Positions 9,785-20,565 are shown, counted from the stretch's first letter. The stretch: 64,000 bases of DNA from Flavobacterium alvei (GCF_002920895.1 NZ_PQVG01000001.1:310001-374000); one strand, 5' to 3'. A program made the numbers and translations. The notes: generated from the letters alone by a model not told the origin.

Positions 9785-10666
9785 ATGAATAATACAACGA
9801 CACTCAAAATCAAGACCGGTTTCCTTGGACAAAATATGGTTGTTTTAGATCCCGATAAAAAAAGAAAGCTAGTTTCAAATCTTTTTTTTCGCAATCTTTT
9901 CCCGGATGCCATCGGATATTTTCCAAATGCGAAACACCACAACAGGTCGAGAAAGAACGGTATCAACGAATATATTTTGTTGTATTGTTTAGCGGGAGAA
10001 GGTTGGATAAAAATCAATAAAAAAACAATACAACTAACCCCAAATACTGGTTTTATTATCCCTGAAAATACGGGACACAAGTATGGAAGTTCTTTAAAAG
10101 ATGCTTGGAGTATTTATTGGGTTCATTTTGAAGGGAATTATGCCGAAACACTTTATAAACGTTTTTCGGCCTCCAATGATGGAGCCATCAAGATAGCATT
10201 TGACGAAAGTCGAATTACACTGTTGAACGAAATAATTACACTTTTAGAAAGCGATTTTACCGATGAAAAAGTAGAACTGACCCATTTTAAATTGATTACA
10301 TTCTTGAGTTCTTTGTGTTATTCTGATGCTTTAAACAGTAATGTTGATGATACAATAAGCCATTCCATAGTATTTATGAAAGCTCATTTGAACAAAATAT
10401 TGACTATTGAACTATTGGCAAACCAAGCTTGTTATTCCATCTCAAGATATTCGGAACTTTTCAAACAAAAAACGGGTTATTCACCCATTCAATTTTTTAT
10501 TCGGTTAAAAATACTAAAATCTTGTGAATACCTTTATTTCACAAATCTCAACATCAAAGAAATATGTAAAGAAGTAGGTTTTGATGACCCCTATTACTTT
10601 TCTCGAATGTTCAAAAAACAAATAGGCGTTTCTCCAAGCAAGTATCGTAAGCAGAAAAAAGGGTGA
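9785..10666 (+). CDS. AraC-family transcriptional regulator
   Basis: 293 residues. The first half has a cupin-like sugar-sensing domain (for example [20 protein letters not shown] and [13 protein letters not shown]). The last 100 residues form the double helix-turn-helix: [25 protein letters not shown], then [23 protein letters not shown] and GVSPSKYR, the classic AraC C-terminal signature. It is divergently transcribed from the sugar-porter/GH2/GH35 operon. Direct repeats with 21-bp spacing lie in the shared intergenic region, so it probably activates that operon in response to a released sugar. A shared terminator hairpin lies 69 bp after its stop. It could also act on the SusCD operon, but the operator-like repeats there are different in sequence. 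Confidence 0.93.
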   Translation: MNNTTTLKIKTGFLGQNMVVLDPDKKRKLVSNLFFRNLFPDAIGYFPNAKHHNRSRKNGINEYILLYCLAGEGWIKINKKTIQLTPNTGFIIPENTGHKYGSSLKDAWSIYWVHFEGNYAETLYKRFSASNDGAIKIAFDESRITLLNEIITLLESDFTDEKVELTHFKLITFLSSLCYSDALNSNVDDTISHSIVFMKAHLNKILTIELLANQACYSISRYSELFKQKTGYSPIQFFIRLKILKSCEYLYFTNLNIKEICKEVGFDDPYYFSRMFKKQIGVSPSKYRKQKKG

Positions 10667-10734
10667 ATTTGGCATTTAAAACTAAACCTTTCTGCTTTTA
10701 AACTAGATTAAAAAACAACCCTATCAATTACAAA

Positions 10735-10762
10735 AAAATCCCAAATTTTACTTCGGGATTTT
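10735..10762. terminator. Bidirectional hairpin terminator between araC-type gene and susD-type gene
   Basis: AAAATCCC (10735-10742) pairs with GGGATTTT (10755-10762) around a 12-nt loop, with A-tract before and T-rich sequence after. It can therefore end transcripts from both sides of this convergent gene pair. Confidence 0.65.
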
Positions 10763-10797
10763 ATAAAAGTTTTGTGAATCAAATAATTTAAATTCTT

Positions 10798-12558
10798 TTA
10801 GTTCCAATTAAATGGCAAGTACCAGTTTTGAACATTCATTAACTTTGTACGTACAGTACTTGCATTAGAATTACCTTCTTTACTCAATTTATCATACACT
10901 TTATCTGCTAAAAATGCTGGGTCATTACGACGTAAAGCGATACGAACTAAATCTTCCCAACGGCTACCTTCGTAGGCTAGTTCTAATGCGTCTTCTTGTA
11001 TAATATTATTTTCAGTTGTAATCATATCATCACCAATAGCCCCAGCTGCTTTCATATAGGCACGTCCACGAATTCCTGCACCACGATGCCAGTTTGCTCT
11101 GAAATTAGGAAAATCTCCCATACGGGCATCAAAATCATAAGGAAAAGGCAGCAATGTTTGTTGAATATTAGTAACATCAGTTGGAATTGGATCGGGTTGG
11201 TATGCCGATTTTATACCGAAGTTTAAAATAGCATAAGCAATTTTTTGCTGATTATTTCTATTAGCCGCCTCTGCATAACGAAGATGTAATTTGGCTGCAC
11301 GATATAAAAACCATTGTCCTTTGGTATTGGCAACCGTAGATGTTACCGCTTCGCTACTATAAAGATATTTCATAATAACAGGATCTCCGTTTACAATTTT
11401 ATAGGTAAATTTTGAACCACGTGCATCATAAGGAAAATTATTTGCCTGAGTTTGACTATTCCACAAATCGATTGCGCTTTGAGAAGGCTTCACTAAATAA
11501 TCGCCATTTTTGTTAGAAAACAATTTAATAAATGGGTTTTTTGGCGCAAAATTATTTTCAAACGGCAAAGACCAGATCCACTCGTCATTCCACAATTGAT
11601 CTCTATCTCTAGCAAAAATCGATCTCCATCCTTGGGTGTTACTGTCTATTAATCCTTTAGCATCTTGTTCTGAATATCTCACATAACCAACGGCTAAATC
11701 GTCATGTGTAATTACTTCTGCAAATTTTACACGATAAGTATCATAAAGAGCAGTATTTGCACCACCTCTTGTGGCTGTTTCCATAACAAATTTGTAATGG
11801 TTAGCGGCAGCTAAATAATTTCCTTTCCATAATTGTAAATCTCCTAACAAACATTCTTTGTTAATAAAGAATTTTGCAGTATTGTAGCCATCAATGGTTA
11901 TTACCATAGAACTTTCAGCAGAATATAAGTCTTTATAAGGTAAATTCTCAGTAAACTCAACTAATTTATCTAGCAATTCATTAAAGGATAGCCTAGGAAA
12001 TTTAGAAATATTTTTTACATCCTCTAAATTCTCAATAGGTTCAGTTATATAAGGAACACTTCCGTAATGGATTCCTAATTGAAGGTAAACCCAAGAACGA
12101 ATGGCTCCAATATCTGAGTAACGTTGATCGTATTCGCCTTGCGTAAATTTCTTTTGGGCAAGCATAATATCAAAATTCTTTAGAACATCGTTACAGTTTT
12201 GAATCACTATATAAAAATCTTTTGGATTGGCATAAGGATTATTAGCTGAAACGTTGTGTTCTGAAATTTCTTTTAGTAAAGGGCTTGAATTACGAGTAGT
12301 GGTCATCAAGTCGGCACGCATTTCGTTAAGAATCACATTTTTTTCTGCTAGAGCCATAAACTTTCCGTAAACACCTATCACAGCTGCATCGGCATCATAC
12401 ACATTACGATATACTTGTTCTTCAACAAGTTTATCTTCAGGCACTACATCTAGAAAATCTGAACAAGAGCTCAGGCTAAACACTAATGCTATCGCCCATA
12501 AAAGGGTGTGTTTTTTTGTTTTTGTACTAATTGTTGTTATCATTTGTATTGTTCTCAT
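10798..12558 (-). CDS. SusD/RagB-family outer-membrane lipoprotein (first pair)
   Basis: 586 residues with a lipoprotein signal ending in LSSCSDFLD, where the Cys is the expected lipidation site. The sequence just after it (DVVPEDKLVEEQVYRNVYDADAAVIGVYG) is the standard start of SusD proteins, and the C-terminal part (ALELAYEGSRWEDLVRIALRRNDP) is the conserved SusD C-terminal motif. It should be the surface glycan-capturing lid of the SusC-type transporter encoded 14 bp upstream. It is the last gene of the seven-gene operon. The ATG at 12558 could be replaced by the ATG at 12543, which leaves a shorter, more ordinary signal peptide. The exact glycan bound is inferred as a pectin fragment. Confidence 0.93.
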   Translation of the reverse strand: MRTIQMITTISTKTKKHTLLWAIALVFSLSSCSDFLDVVPEDKLVEEQVYRNVYDADAAVIGVYGKFMALAEKNVILNEMRADLMTTTRNSSPLLKEISEHNVSANNPYANPKDFYIVIQNCNDVLKNFDIMLAQKKFTQGEYDQRYSDIGAIRSWVYLQLGIHYGSVPYITEPIENLEDVKNISKFPRLSFNELLDKLVEFTENLPYKDLYSAESSMVITIDGYNTAKFFINKECLLGDLQLWKGNYLAAANHYKFVMETATRGGANTALYDTYRVKFAEVITHDDLAVGYVRYSEQDAKGLIDSNTQGWRSIFARDRDQLWNDEWIWSLPFENNFAPKNPFIKLFSNKNGDYLVKPSQSAIDLWNSQTQANNFPYDARGSKFTYKIVNGDPVIMKYLYSSEAVTSTVANTKGQWFLYRAAKLHLRYAEAANRNNQQKIAYAILNFGIKSAYQPDPIPTDVTNIQQTLLPFPYDFDARMGDFPNFRANWHRGAGIRGRAYMKAAGAIGDDMITTENNIIQEDALELAYEGSRWEDLVRIALRRNDPAFLADKVYDKLSKEGNSNASTVRTKLMNVQNWYLPFNWN

Positions 12559-12572
12559 TAGTTTTAAAATAA

Positions 12573-15500
12573 TTATAGCCCTAAGCGTAATCCTAACTGA
12601 AAGGTTTTGAATTGAGGTGTCATTCCCATATCTACACCTTGTCCAAATATAGAAGAAGTAGCGCTAAATTCTGGGTCATAGCCTAAATAATCAGTAAATG
12701 TAAACAAGTTATTGGCTGTTGCGTAAATCTTTATGGCTTTGATGTAATTCATTTTTTCAACATTGAAATCATATCCCAATACTAATGTTTTTAATCTTAG
12801 GTAAGAACCGTCTTCAATCCATCTGTCAGAAAAACTAGCATTCCCCATTGGATCTCCCCAAGTTGCTTTTGGCATATCAGTTTGTTGTCCTTCTGCTCTC
12901 CAACGATTTTCTACAGCAACGCTTTGGTTTTCATAACCGCTCATTTTTTCAAGATTATAACGCACTCCATTATAAAGGTCGTTTCCTACTGAAAAATTAA
13001 ATAATCCTTGCAAATAAAAACGTTTGTAAGCGAAATTTGCGGTAATACTTCCTGTCAAATCTGGATTTGGATTTCCAATAACCATACGATCATTATCATC
13101 AATTACTTTATCGCCATTAGAATCTGTAAAACGCATATCTCCTCCTTTGAAAGGAACTAATTCACCATTAGTCAAACGTCTTGAAAAACCATCTGCCTGA
13201 GCATCAGAAGTAGTTGCATAGACACCATTTGTTTTTAATCCGTAGAATAAATTGGCATCATTACCTACTTCTGTCATATAAGTAGCACCTCCAAATTGGC
13301 TATAAATAGTTCCGTTTGGCAAGCTTAACACTCTGTTTGAATAAGTAGCTAAATTAACTCCTAAATCAAAAGTAAAATCTGGGCTGTTTATAATACGACT
13401 ATTCAAGGCCAATTCAGCACCTCTAGTTTTCATACTACCACTATTAGATACAGCATAATCAAAACCAGTTGATGCTAATACAGTTTCATAGATAAGCATG
13501 TTTTCAGTTTTGTTTGCAAACAAATCTAAAGACACATTTAAACGTTCGTTAAACAGAGCCAAATCTGCACCAAGGTTAAATTTCTTAACGGTTTCCCATT
13601 GCAAATCAGGATTTGCAATATTACCTCTAACTAAACCTTGTACTCCCAATAGGTTTTGAGAAATATAATATTTTTGAGCAGCAAAATTTCCTATATCATC
13701 ATTTCCAGCTGTACCAATTGTAGCTCTAAGTTTAAGATAATTGAAGGTATTTGAATTTTTCAAGAAATTTTCTGCTGAAACTAACCAAGCTCCAGTGATA
13801 GAAGTCATTAAAGCATATTGATTGTCTCCAGTTGAACTTTCATCACCAAAACGGCTAGATCCATCTACTGCATAACTGGCTGATAAGAAATATTTATCAC
13901 GATAGTTATAGTTTCCGTTGGCATAAATGTTTAACCAATTCCATTGACCTAAAACTCCACCAACTTCACGCAACAAGTTAGATCCTGAACCTACACTAGT
14001 AAAATCGTCTGTAGGAGAGTTATATCCTAATCCTAAATCGGTTTCAGATTTATTTGCTTGGGTTCTAAAACCAAAACGAAAGTCTAGTTTGTCTTCATTT
14101 TTGAATTTTTTAGAATAATTGGCGTAAGTATCTGTATAAAGCGTATTCAATATTTGAACTTCACTACCCGAACGGTTTTTTCCAATAGCAATTGGAAGAA
14201 TAATATCTGTAACTCCTCTATCTGGAATAAAGAAAGTTTCTCTTTCTTTGTTATATGTTATCCCAAAAATAGTGTTCACATTCCAAGTATTGTTAATAAC
14301 ATACTTGAAATTCATATTTCCGAAGAAACGATAGTTTTTATTGACTCCAATAGCATTATCTATTATAGCTCTTGGATTACTAACATTAAAATCATCGACA
14401 TCCGATAAATTTGGAGAAACACTTCCATCATCAACAATTACGTTTGCACCTAAAAATGGAGCTTTCGTAAGTGCCAAATACATTGGACTAGTCAAATAAG
14501 CAAAACCTTGATCTCTTTGATTTTGAATATTATTGATAAATGACATGTTAGCATCAACAGTAAGTTTTTCGGTCAAACGTAAAGAGGCATTCAAACGAGT
14601 ACTGTAACGATTGGATTCGGTGTCTTCAATTATTCCTTTGTTATTAAGGTATCCTACAGATAAACCATATTTAGCAATATTATCACCTCCACGAACTTTT
14701 AGGAAATAATTTTGGCTAATACTAGATTTGAATACTTTATCTTGCCAATTGGTTTCATTGTGATATTTGTAATATCCTACTGAACCTGGGTTATCATTAG
14801 CATATGGCAAATAAGTCAATGGAATTTGAGCTAATCCTCGACTAGCTTCTAATTGATATATATGAGTACGATAAGCATCTGATTGCATAACTGGTAATTC
14901 ATCTGGCTCTTGATTCACAGCACCATACATGGTGAAATCAATTTTTGTAGTTAATTCTGTTGGACGAGTGGTATTGATAATAAGCACTCCATTTGCACCT
15001 TTTGTACCATATAGAGAAGCGTCGTCTTTTAGAACTGTAATGTTTTCAATATCTTTTACATCAATATTTTCTAGGGGTGAAGAACTGTTGTTTTTAATAA
15101 TTCCAGAACCATAATCTTCATCGTCATAAATCATTCCGTCAACAACAATCAAGGGTTTGTTAGTAGCATATAACGAATTAAAACCGCGCAATGACAAATA
15201 AGCACCAGCACCAGGGACACCTGATTTTCTAACACTATTTAAACCTGCTACTCTACCTTGAAGGAAATCTCCAACCGACTCTTTAACAGGACTTGACCAT
15301 TGATTAGTCTTGAAATTAACTACGCTTGAAGCTTTTGTAGTAGCATAGTTAATTTGTTCTCCAGCTGGTAAGTTAGCCACTTGGTATAAAGGTGAATAAT
15401 ATTCTTCGAATAAAAAGATTTCTATGCCTGCATCCCTACTTTTTAGAGGAAAAACTTTGGTTTGAAAATCTTGACCGCTAACAGTAAGTAGCGCCTCTAA

Positions 15501-15761
15501 ATGAGGAACACCTATTTCGAAACTTCCATCATTATTCGTAATTGCTGCCGAAAAACCTGGAACAGCAATATTGATTCCCGAGAGAACCTCTTTGTTTTTA
15601 GCGTTTTTAACAACACCTTTAACCAAGATACCTTGTATTTTTTTTGGAGCGGCGGTTATAGTTTGAGTCGAATCCTGAGCGATCTGGGCATGTAATTGCT
15701 CGGTGAAACTTCCAGCAAACAAAATGCTTATCAGGCAGGTTAGTTGTAAATTTTTTAACAT
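12573..15761 (-). CDS. SusC/RagA-family TonB-dependent transporter (first pair)
   Basis: 1062 residues with a signal peptide ending near EQLHAQ. A carboxypeptidase-regulatory-like domain (about 48-115, with GVVKNAKNKEVLSGINI) is followed by the plug (about 150-275). The plug contains FLQGRVAGLNSVRKSGVPGAG, LSLRGFNSL, LIVVDGMIYDDE and VLKDDASLYGTKGANGVLII. These are SusC plug hallmarks, and a long beta-barrel follows. It imports oligosaccharides across the outer membrane with TonB energy and pairs with the SusD-type gene 14 bp downstream. The plug replaces the usual carboxylate- and Gly-rich SusC stretches only slightly. It follows two fasciclin-type lipoprotein genes. The substrate, probably an RG-I or homogalacturonan oligosaccharide, is inferred from the lyases nearby. 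Confidence 0.94.
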   Translation of the reverse strand: MLKNLQLTCLISILFAGSFTEQLHAQIAQDSTQTITAAPKKIQGILVKGVVKNAKNKEVLSGINIAVPGFSAAITNNDGSFEIGVPHLEALLTVSGQDFQTKVFPLKSRDAGIEIFLFEEYYSPLYQVANLPAGEQINYATTKASSVVNFKTNQWSSPVKESVGDFLQGRVAGLNSVRKSGVPGAGAYLSLRGFNSLYATNKPLIVVDGMIYDDEDYGSGIIKNNSSSPLENIDVKDIENITVLKDDASLYGTKGANGVLIINTTRPTELTTKIDFTMYGAVNQEPDELPVMQSDAYRTHIYQLEASRGLAQIPLTYLPYANDNPGSVGYYKYHNETNWQDKVFKSSISQNYFLKVRGGDNIAKYGLSVGYLNNKGIIEDTESNRYSTRLNASLRLTEKLTVDANMSFINNIQNQRDQGFAYLTSPMYLALTKAPFLGANVIVDDGSVSPNLSDVDDFNVSNPRAIIDNAIGVNKNYRFFGNMNFKYVINNTWNVNTIFGITYNKERETFFIPDRGVTDIILPIAIGKNRSGSEVQILNTLYTDTYANYSKKFKNEDKLDFRFGFRTQANKSETDLGLGYNSPTDDFTSVGSGSNLLREVGGVLGQWNWLNIYANGNYNYRDKYFLSASYAVDGSSRFGDESSTGDNQYALMTSITGAWLVSAENFLKNSNTFNYLKLRATIGTAGNDDIGNFAAQKYYISQNLLGVQGLVRGNIANPDLQWETVKKFNLGADLALFNERLNVSLDLFANKTENMLIYETVLASTGFDYAVSNSGSMKTRGAELALNSRIINSPDFTFDLGVNLATYSNRVLSLPNGTIYSQFGGATYMTEVGNDANLFYGLKTNGVYATTSDAQADGFSRRLTNGELVPFKGGDMRFTDSNGDKVIDDNDRMVIGNPNPDLTGSITANFAYKRFYLQGLFNFSVGNDLYNGVRYNLEKMSGYENQSVAVENRWRAEGQQTDMPKATWGDPMGNASFSDRWIEDGSYLRLKTLVLGYDFNVEKMNYIKAIKIYATANNLFTFTDYLGYDPEFSATSSIFGQGVDMGMTPQFKTFQLGLRLGL

Positions 15762-15779
15762 ATCTATTTTTATAAAATA

Positions 15780-17246
15780 TTATTTAATTACAGGGACAAA
15801 TTTTAAATAATCGAGGGTGAGAGAGTTGTTCCCAATTGTAGTAGTAGCAGCAGCCACTAATGAAATCGTATTAATATCGCCCGCTTGTGCTAACGGAAAC
15901 TCTCCTATATAAACTTCATCATACTTTTTAATATCAACCCCCATATAAGGAAATGCCATTAAGGATGTTGTTAAATCAATCGTACCATCTGCTTTGAAAA
16001 CTGACCCTACAATTAACCTTTGCTGAAATACATTGCTTTGTTCGTTAATAGCTCTCCAATATACTTTGTACTTGGTGCTGTACATATCTGAGGCAGTATA
16101 ATTAATAAAAAAATTAGGTCCTTCGGTCACCCTATGATACTGCGCAATATCATTATAAAGAATATTTGCAGGATCTTTTCTGTCTCTATAAAAAATAGTA
16201 GCTCGATTACCGCTAGTAGATGGGAAAAAAGAAGTGTTATTTTCTCCTTCAATTATTTTGGTTAGTAAACGATTTTCTAAAGTAACATCCATTTTTTTCA
16301 TGCGATAAATAATTCCGTTACTCAAAACAATTGGCGAACCAATAATTTGGGTTTTGTCTATTGGAATTTTTACACCAAAACGAGTAGTTAATTCATTTGG
16401 CAATTCATTTGGCAAATAAGCTTTTGGGAAAGCCATATCTCTAACCGTAAAATAACTAGCATAAGTATCTGATCTTGCTGCATTATTTTTAATCAAATAA
16501 GGTTTAAGTTTGTCAACTTCGGTGGTATAACTACCGTCATCCATTAAAAATAAAGTATAAGAATTTTTCTCGTTGTTTAGATTGTAAACATTTCTCAAAT
16601 AAGAATTTGAAAGTGAATCAGCATATACTCCAGGTGCTGTAACTAATTTTGCAATACTATCTGCTTTGTAGATATTTAACTCCGTTAGACTTACCAAATA
16701 TTTACTCATTGCTGAACTAGATGACACACTATTCACATATTGCCAAATATTTAATTTTGGAGTAAGTGGTTTATTTACGATATGAAACACACCATTTTTT
16801 GCATATTGATCAGGAGTAGTAATAGTTGCATCACCTATAGTATTGGTTCCACTGAAGGTCAAATATTTGTTACTATACATAATAATTTTTTCACTCGCTT
16901 TATCCCTTACTGTTGAATAGATAGCTGGTGTAATATGATTACTCACAAATAACACCAAATTATCAGTATTGTTTAGGATTGAAACTGGCACTTGATCCAT
17001 AGCATCATTGGTTGGAACAAATACGGTATAAGTCAAAGAGGAAGCTAACACTTTATCATAACCTGTTTTTACTAAAGCCTCAGCAAATTTTGAGGTTTCA
17101 GGATTATTTAAAATGGCTTCTTTAAGAGTAAGTTTTAGATTTTCATCATTGGTTTCGCGATCTGACCAAGGGTCAGAACACGATACCAAAGCTATTGTCA
17201 GAATACTAACAAAGAGTATTTTATAAATTAATTTTAATGAGATCAT
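15780..17246 (-). CDS. Fasciclin-domain lipoprotein with sugar-binding-like C-terminal domain (488 aa)
   Basis: A lipoprotein signal ends at ALVSCSDPW. A FAS1 domain follows (about 40-165), with the H1/H2-like marks SKFAEALVKTGYDKVL, YTVFVPTNDAM and GVFHIVNKPL; a second, weaker FAS1 region runs to about 345. The last 140 residues are beta-rich and end in SLTLDYLKFVPV, reminiscent of CBM6/golvesin-type jelly rolls. It sits 18 bp upstream of the first SusC gene, where surface glycan-binding proteins usually lie in Bacteroidota PULs. A glycan-binding role is therefore inferred; FAS1 itself is known as an adhesion fold, not a proven glycan-binding one. No enzyme motif is visible. Confidence 0.8.
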   Translation of the reverse strand: MISLKLIYKILFVSILTIALVSCSDPWSDRETNDENLKLTLKEAILNNPETSKFAEALVKTGYDKVLASSLTYTVFVPTNDAMDQVPVSILNNTDNLVLFVSNHITPAIYSTVRDKASEKIIMYSNKYLTFSGTNTIGDATITTPDQYAKNGVFHIVNKPLTPKLNIWQYVNSVSSSSAMSKYLVSLTELNIYKADSIAKLVTAPGVYADSLSNSYLRNVYNLNNEKNSYTLFLMDDGSYTTEVDKLKPYLIKNNAARSDTYASYFTVRDMAFPKAYLPNELPNELTTRFGVKIPIDKTQIIGSPIVLSNGIIYRMKKMDVTLENRLLTKIIEGENNTSFFPSTSGNRATIFYRDRKDPANILYNDIAQYHRVTEGPNFFINYTASDMYSTKYKVYWRAINEQSNVFQQRLIVGSVFKADGTIDLTTSLMAFPYMGVDIKKYDEVYIGEFPLAQAGDINTISLVAAATTTIGNNSLTLDYLKFVPVIK

Positions 17247-17300
17247 TTTTAAGTGATTAAGTTTTTAATTAGAATGCTTTTGTATTTTAATAATTGATAA

Positions 17301-19016
17301 TTAGGGTACTAAACCACTTCCTCCTGATTCAAGTCTAGGATACAATTGATCCATATCTACTGGGCGGAATTCTACCACATCCATCCAAGCAGTATCTCCA
17401 GGATTTGAAAGCGACTCAAAAGTAATGGTATGACGACCCGTTGTAAGCACATCAACAATTCCAACAAGTCTGCAATTGAATCTATTGGTAAATGGAGAAA
17501 TATGACTTTTATATCCTTGTGATTCTAAAACTCTTTCGTTGATAGTATTAGTAGCCTGCTCTTGGAAATTAACCAATCTAGGCAATGCAATACCATTAAA
17601 ATAAGTTCTAACTGTAGGGTTTTTTGTGCCTTTCCATCTGTAAGATACCCAAATTTTATATTTACCTTTTATGATTACTGGCGTTTTAAATTTTAAATTT
17701 TGAGTATTATTGGCTCTAAATCGGAAGATTTCAATAATATCGCCATTCCAAGCCCTGTCTTGATAACTAGAACTTCCTTTAGTAGCACATACATAAGTAA
17801 GTGCATCACTACCATCCCAAGTTACATCTTTAAATAGTTCTTTTTTAAGAGCTGCCGAAGTACCTGGTTTTCTAAAAACAGACGTCAATTGTCTGAACTC
17901 AGGTTGGTCACCAAGATCAAAATAAACTGGAGCTGGAATCCTTTTTTTGATAAAGAAATTTTGATCAACAGAATGTATTACTCCATTTGAAGCCGTTACA
18001 TCACTTAATCCTCTGTTCACCACAACTCCTTTTTCTAAAACTCCATTGAAAGTTTCTTCGTTTAACAAAATTGTACCTGCGGCCAATTTAACGCTAATTA
18101 CTTCTAAAGGTGCTTTAGTTTCTAATGACTGTGATACTGCCAAATCAGCAAGATATTGCAATTTTGGCAAGATACGGTAACTAACAAAAAGGTTCAAACT
18201 ATCGGCAGGATTCATTGGGTCATGCAAATGACTGTATTTAGCTTTTAAATCAGCTAGTGAGTTAATACCTGCGGCTTTAAACACTTCATTGGTTTGAGTA
18301 AGAACAGATAAATGTCCAATTTTGGTAGTCGTTGTAGTTGTAGTTCCACCAGTTGTTGTTGTAACAGTAGCAGTTCCTAGAGGTTTATTTAATACATCAT
18401 ACCACCCTGTTGCTTTTAAAGCTTCAGTAAATAGAGAAAGGTTTGGATCTGCCTCAATACTTTTAGCAAGTGTTTTATCAGCCACTCTTAAAACTTTATC
18501 AATAACGTGTATGATACCATTACCAACAATAACATTTGAAGCGGTAATGTTTGATGTTTTATTTACTGTAATACTCGAAACACCAGCTATATTGGCTGCC
18601 CCAGTAATTAAAAATTGTCCTTGTTGACTAGGTGTTGCAATTTTACCATCTGTAAAATCAGTAGTTGCTACGACTTGATCTAAAATATGCAATTTTACAA
18701 TTTCCTTTAAATCTTCGATAGGCACATCTTTCACAGTTGCTGCTCCTACATCGCTTAAATATTTTTTTACAGCTTCATTATTTGGTACAAATACGGTGTA
18801 AGTTCCGTATGTATTCATAAAAGAAGCATAATTGGTAACTTCCAACATTTCCAAAAACATAGAATAATCATCATTATCTTTTAAATAATCAGTAACATTC
18901 AATGTTTGATCAGTGAATTCTTTAATTTTCTCTGAGGTACAATTTACAAACGCTAGGGTTAAAAAAACCACTAAAGTAAGTCTCATCAGTCTGTTTAATA
19001 CAAGGGATCTTTTCAT
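17301..19016 (-). CDS. Fasciclin-domain lipoprotein with sugar-binding-like C-terminal domain (571 aa)
   Basis: A lipoprotein signal ends at AFVNCTSEK. Two FAS1 domains follow (about 40-175 and 185-360), recognised by YTVFVPNNEAVKKYL, GIIHVIDKVL and later GVIHSVDQNF. A run of nine threonines among TTTTGGTTTTTTT lies in a flexible insert of the second domain (about residues 215-230). The C-terminal 190 residues look like a jelly-roll module (YKIWVSYRWKG, HTITFESLSNPGD, WMDVVEFRPVD), similar in outline to the tail of the next gene's product. It lies 15 bp after the second SusD gene and 54 bp before the 488-aa fasciclin gene. A surface glycan-binding role is inferred from position and tail. Confidence 0.8.
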   Translation of the reverse strand: MKRSLVLNRLMRLTLVVFLTLAFVNCTSEKIKEFTDQTLNVTDYLKDNDDYSMFLEMLEVTNYASFMNTYGTYTVFVPNNEAVKKYLSDVGAATVKDVPIEDLKEIVKLHILDQVVATTDFTDGKIATPSQQGQFLITGAANIAGVSSITVNKTSNITASNVIVGNGIIHVIDKVLRVADKTLAKSIEADPNLSLFTEALKATGWYDVLNKPLGTATVTTTTGGTTTTTTTKIGHLSVLTQTNEVFKAAGINSLADLKAKYSHLHDPMNPADSLNLFVSYRILPKLQYLADLAVSQSLETKAPLEVISVKLAAGTILLNEETFNGVLEKGVVVNRGLSDVTASNGVIHSVDQNFFIKKRIPAPVYFDLGDQPEFRQLTSVFRKPGTSAALKKELFKDVTWDGSDALTYVCATKGSSSYQDRAWNGDIIEIFRFRANNTQNLKFKTPVIIKGKYKIWVSYRWKGTKNPTVRTYFNGIALPRLVNFQEQATNTINERVLESQGYKSHISPFTNRFNCRLVGIVDVLTTGRHTITFESLSNPGDTAWMDVVEFRPVDMDQLYPRLESGGSGLVP

Positions 19017-19031
19017 GACTTAATTATTTAA

Positions 19032-20546
19032 TTATTTATAAAATGGGTTTTGAACAAGCGCTTTGTTCGTATATAAATCGTATTCATTAATAGGTAAATA
19101 ATGACTATTTGGGTCTTGAAGTTTTGCCATAATAGATTGCTGTTGATCTGCAGGTGCATTTACCAGAGCCATATTAATCAAAAGTTCTTTGCGTTCGTAA
19201 TTATTCTTTCTGGCATTTCGCAACACATCAAACCAACGTTTTCCCTCAAAAGCCAATTCACGAGCACGTTCTGCTAAAATATAATCAATAACATCGGCTT
19301 TATTGGTAGGATCTACAACTTGTTCTGTCAATTTAATAGCTCCACGTGTGTCGCGAATTTCTTTGATAATTTTTAAAGCCTCATCTCCTTGTCCCATTTC
19401 AGCCAAAGCTTCTGCTTTCAAAAGCAATACATCGGCATAACGATAGACAAACCAATGTGTATCTGCTTCTTGCAAAGATTTACGTTCACTATTATTTAGT
19501 CCTGTAAATTTATATATCTCATTAGTACCTGCTATTAAGGAGCAACGGTCTCCACGTTTGTCAACATTGTTTGCATCTGCAAAGTCAACCCCAAAGACAT
19601 CCTCTAACACAGTTTGAGAAGCAACAAATTCTGGTCTTTGGAACAACATATCATAGAAAGGATTCAAATTTGTTGTAGAAAATTGAAATTCAAAAATACT
19701 TTCTGAAGAATTCCCTTGGGCAAAAACTCTTGAAAACCAACTACCAGACATTGGAATTAAAGCAAAACGCCCTGAATTGGTTACTTTTGTTGCTGCGGCA
19801 AGTGCGTCTGGGTATTTTTCCATCCAAAGATACAAATCGGCCTGCATCGCATTAATAGCATAAACAGTTACACGACCTTTGTCATAAGCAGTATTTCCAT
19901 AACTAGAAACCGCATACTTCTCTGCTAACTCTAAATCTTTGGCTACTTGTTCAAATATTTGATTTTGAGTGGAACTGGCCAATTGAAAATTATCAGTATC
20001 CGAAAGTGTTGCTGTCAATTTTAAAGGAGCATCTTTGAATGTTCGAGCTAAAGTAAAATACAAATAAGCTCTTATAGCCAAAGCTTCGGATAAATAATTA
20101 TCTAATTGTTTTTGGGTTAAAGTTGGATCTGTTTTTAATACTCCTGGAGCAAGTTCAATAACCGTATTACAGTAATTGATTACACGATAAAAAACTGCCC
20201 AACTCGTAAGGTCGTTTGAAGATAGAATATTTGAAGTAGTAATATCTCTTTGATCTGGCGTTACATTACCTCCTGGAGATACCATATCAGCTCTAAATTC
20301 ACCAAACATAAACAAAGTTTCGCTCAGGGTATAATCAGTTCCACCAGTTGGAACTTTTACTACTGGAGGCGATTTCAACAAAGAGGAATAGATACCTACA
20401 ACCGCAGCTTGAATATCTTCTTTTGTTTTCCAAAATTCATCACGAACGATTCCGTCTTCAGGACGTAAATCTAAATAATCGTTACACGAAACTGTGGTAA
20501 CAAAAATTAAAAGGATTGTTAATAAAGCATTTATTTTAGTTCTCAT
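19032..20546 (-). CDS. SusD/RagB-family outer-membrane lipoprotein (second pair)
   Basis: 504 residues. The lipoprotein signal ends at TVSCNDYLDLRPEDG, the canonical SusD start, and DEFWKTKEDIQAAVVGIYSSL continues it. TPR-like helices appear in the middle (LSEALAIRAYLYFTLAR). The C-terminal part carries YRYADVLLLKAEALAEMGQ and AFEGKRWFDVLRNARK, the conserved SusD motifs. It should cap the SusC-type barrel encoded 19 bp upstream. It differs strongly in sequence from the other SusD in this operon, so the two pairs probably take different or differently sized oligosaccharides. Substrate is inferred as pectic. Confidence 0.94.
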   Translation of the reverse strand: MRTKINALLTILLIFVTTVSCNDYLDLRPEDGIVRDEFWKTKEDIQAAVVGIYSSLLKSPPVVKVPTGGTDYTLSETLFMFGEFRADMVSPGGNVTPDQRDITTSNILSSNDLTSWAVFYRVINYCNTVIELAPGVLKTDPTLTQKQLDNYLSEALAIRAYLYFTLARTFKDAPLKLTATLSDTDNFQLASSTQNQIFEQVAKDLELAEKYAVSSYGNTAYDKGRVTVYAINAMQADLYLWMEKYPDALAAATKVTNSGRFALIPMSGSWFSRVFAQGNSSESIFEFQFSTTNLNPFYDMLFQRPEFVASQTVLEDVFGVDFADANNVDKRGDRCSLIAGTNEIYKFTGLNNSERKSLQEADTHWFVYRYADVLLLKAEALAEMGQGDEALKIIKEIRDTRGAIKLTEQVVDPTNKADVIDYILAERARELAFEGKRWFDVLRNARKNNYERKELLINMALVNAPADQQQSIMAKLQDPNSHYLPINEYDLYTNKALVQNPFYK

Positions 20547-20565
20547 AAATCTACTATTTATTTTT

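Noticed and set aside
18322..18627. Val-rich + strand ORF over the 571-aa fasciclin gene
   Set aside because: It is the complement of the threonine-rich linker in the real gene and has no independent support.
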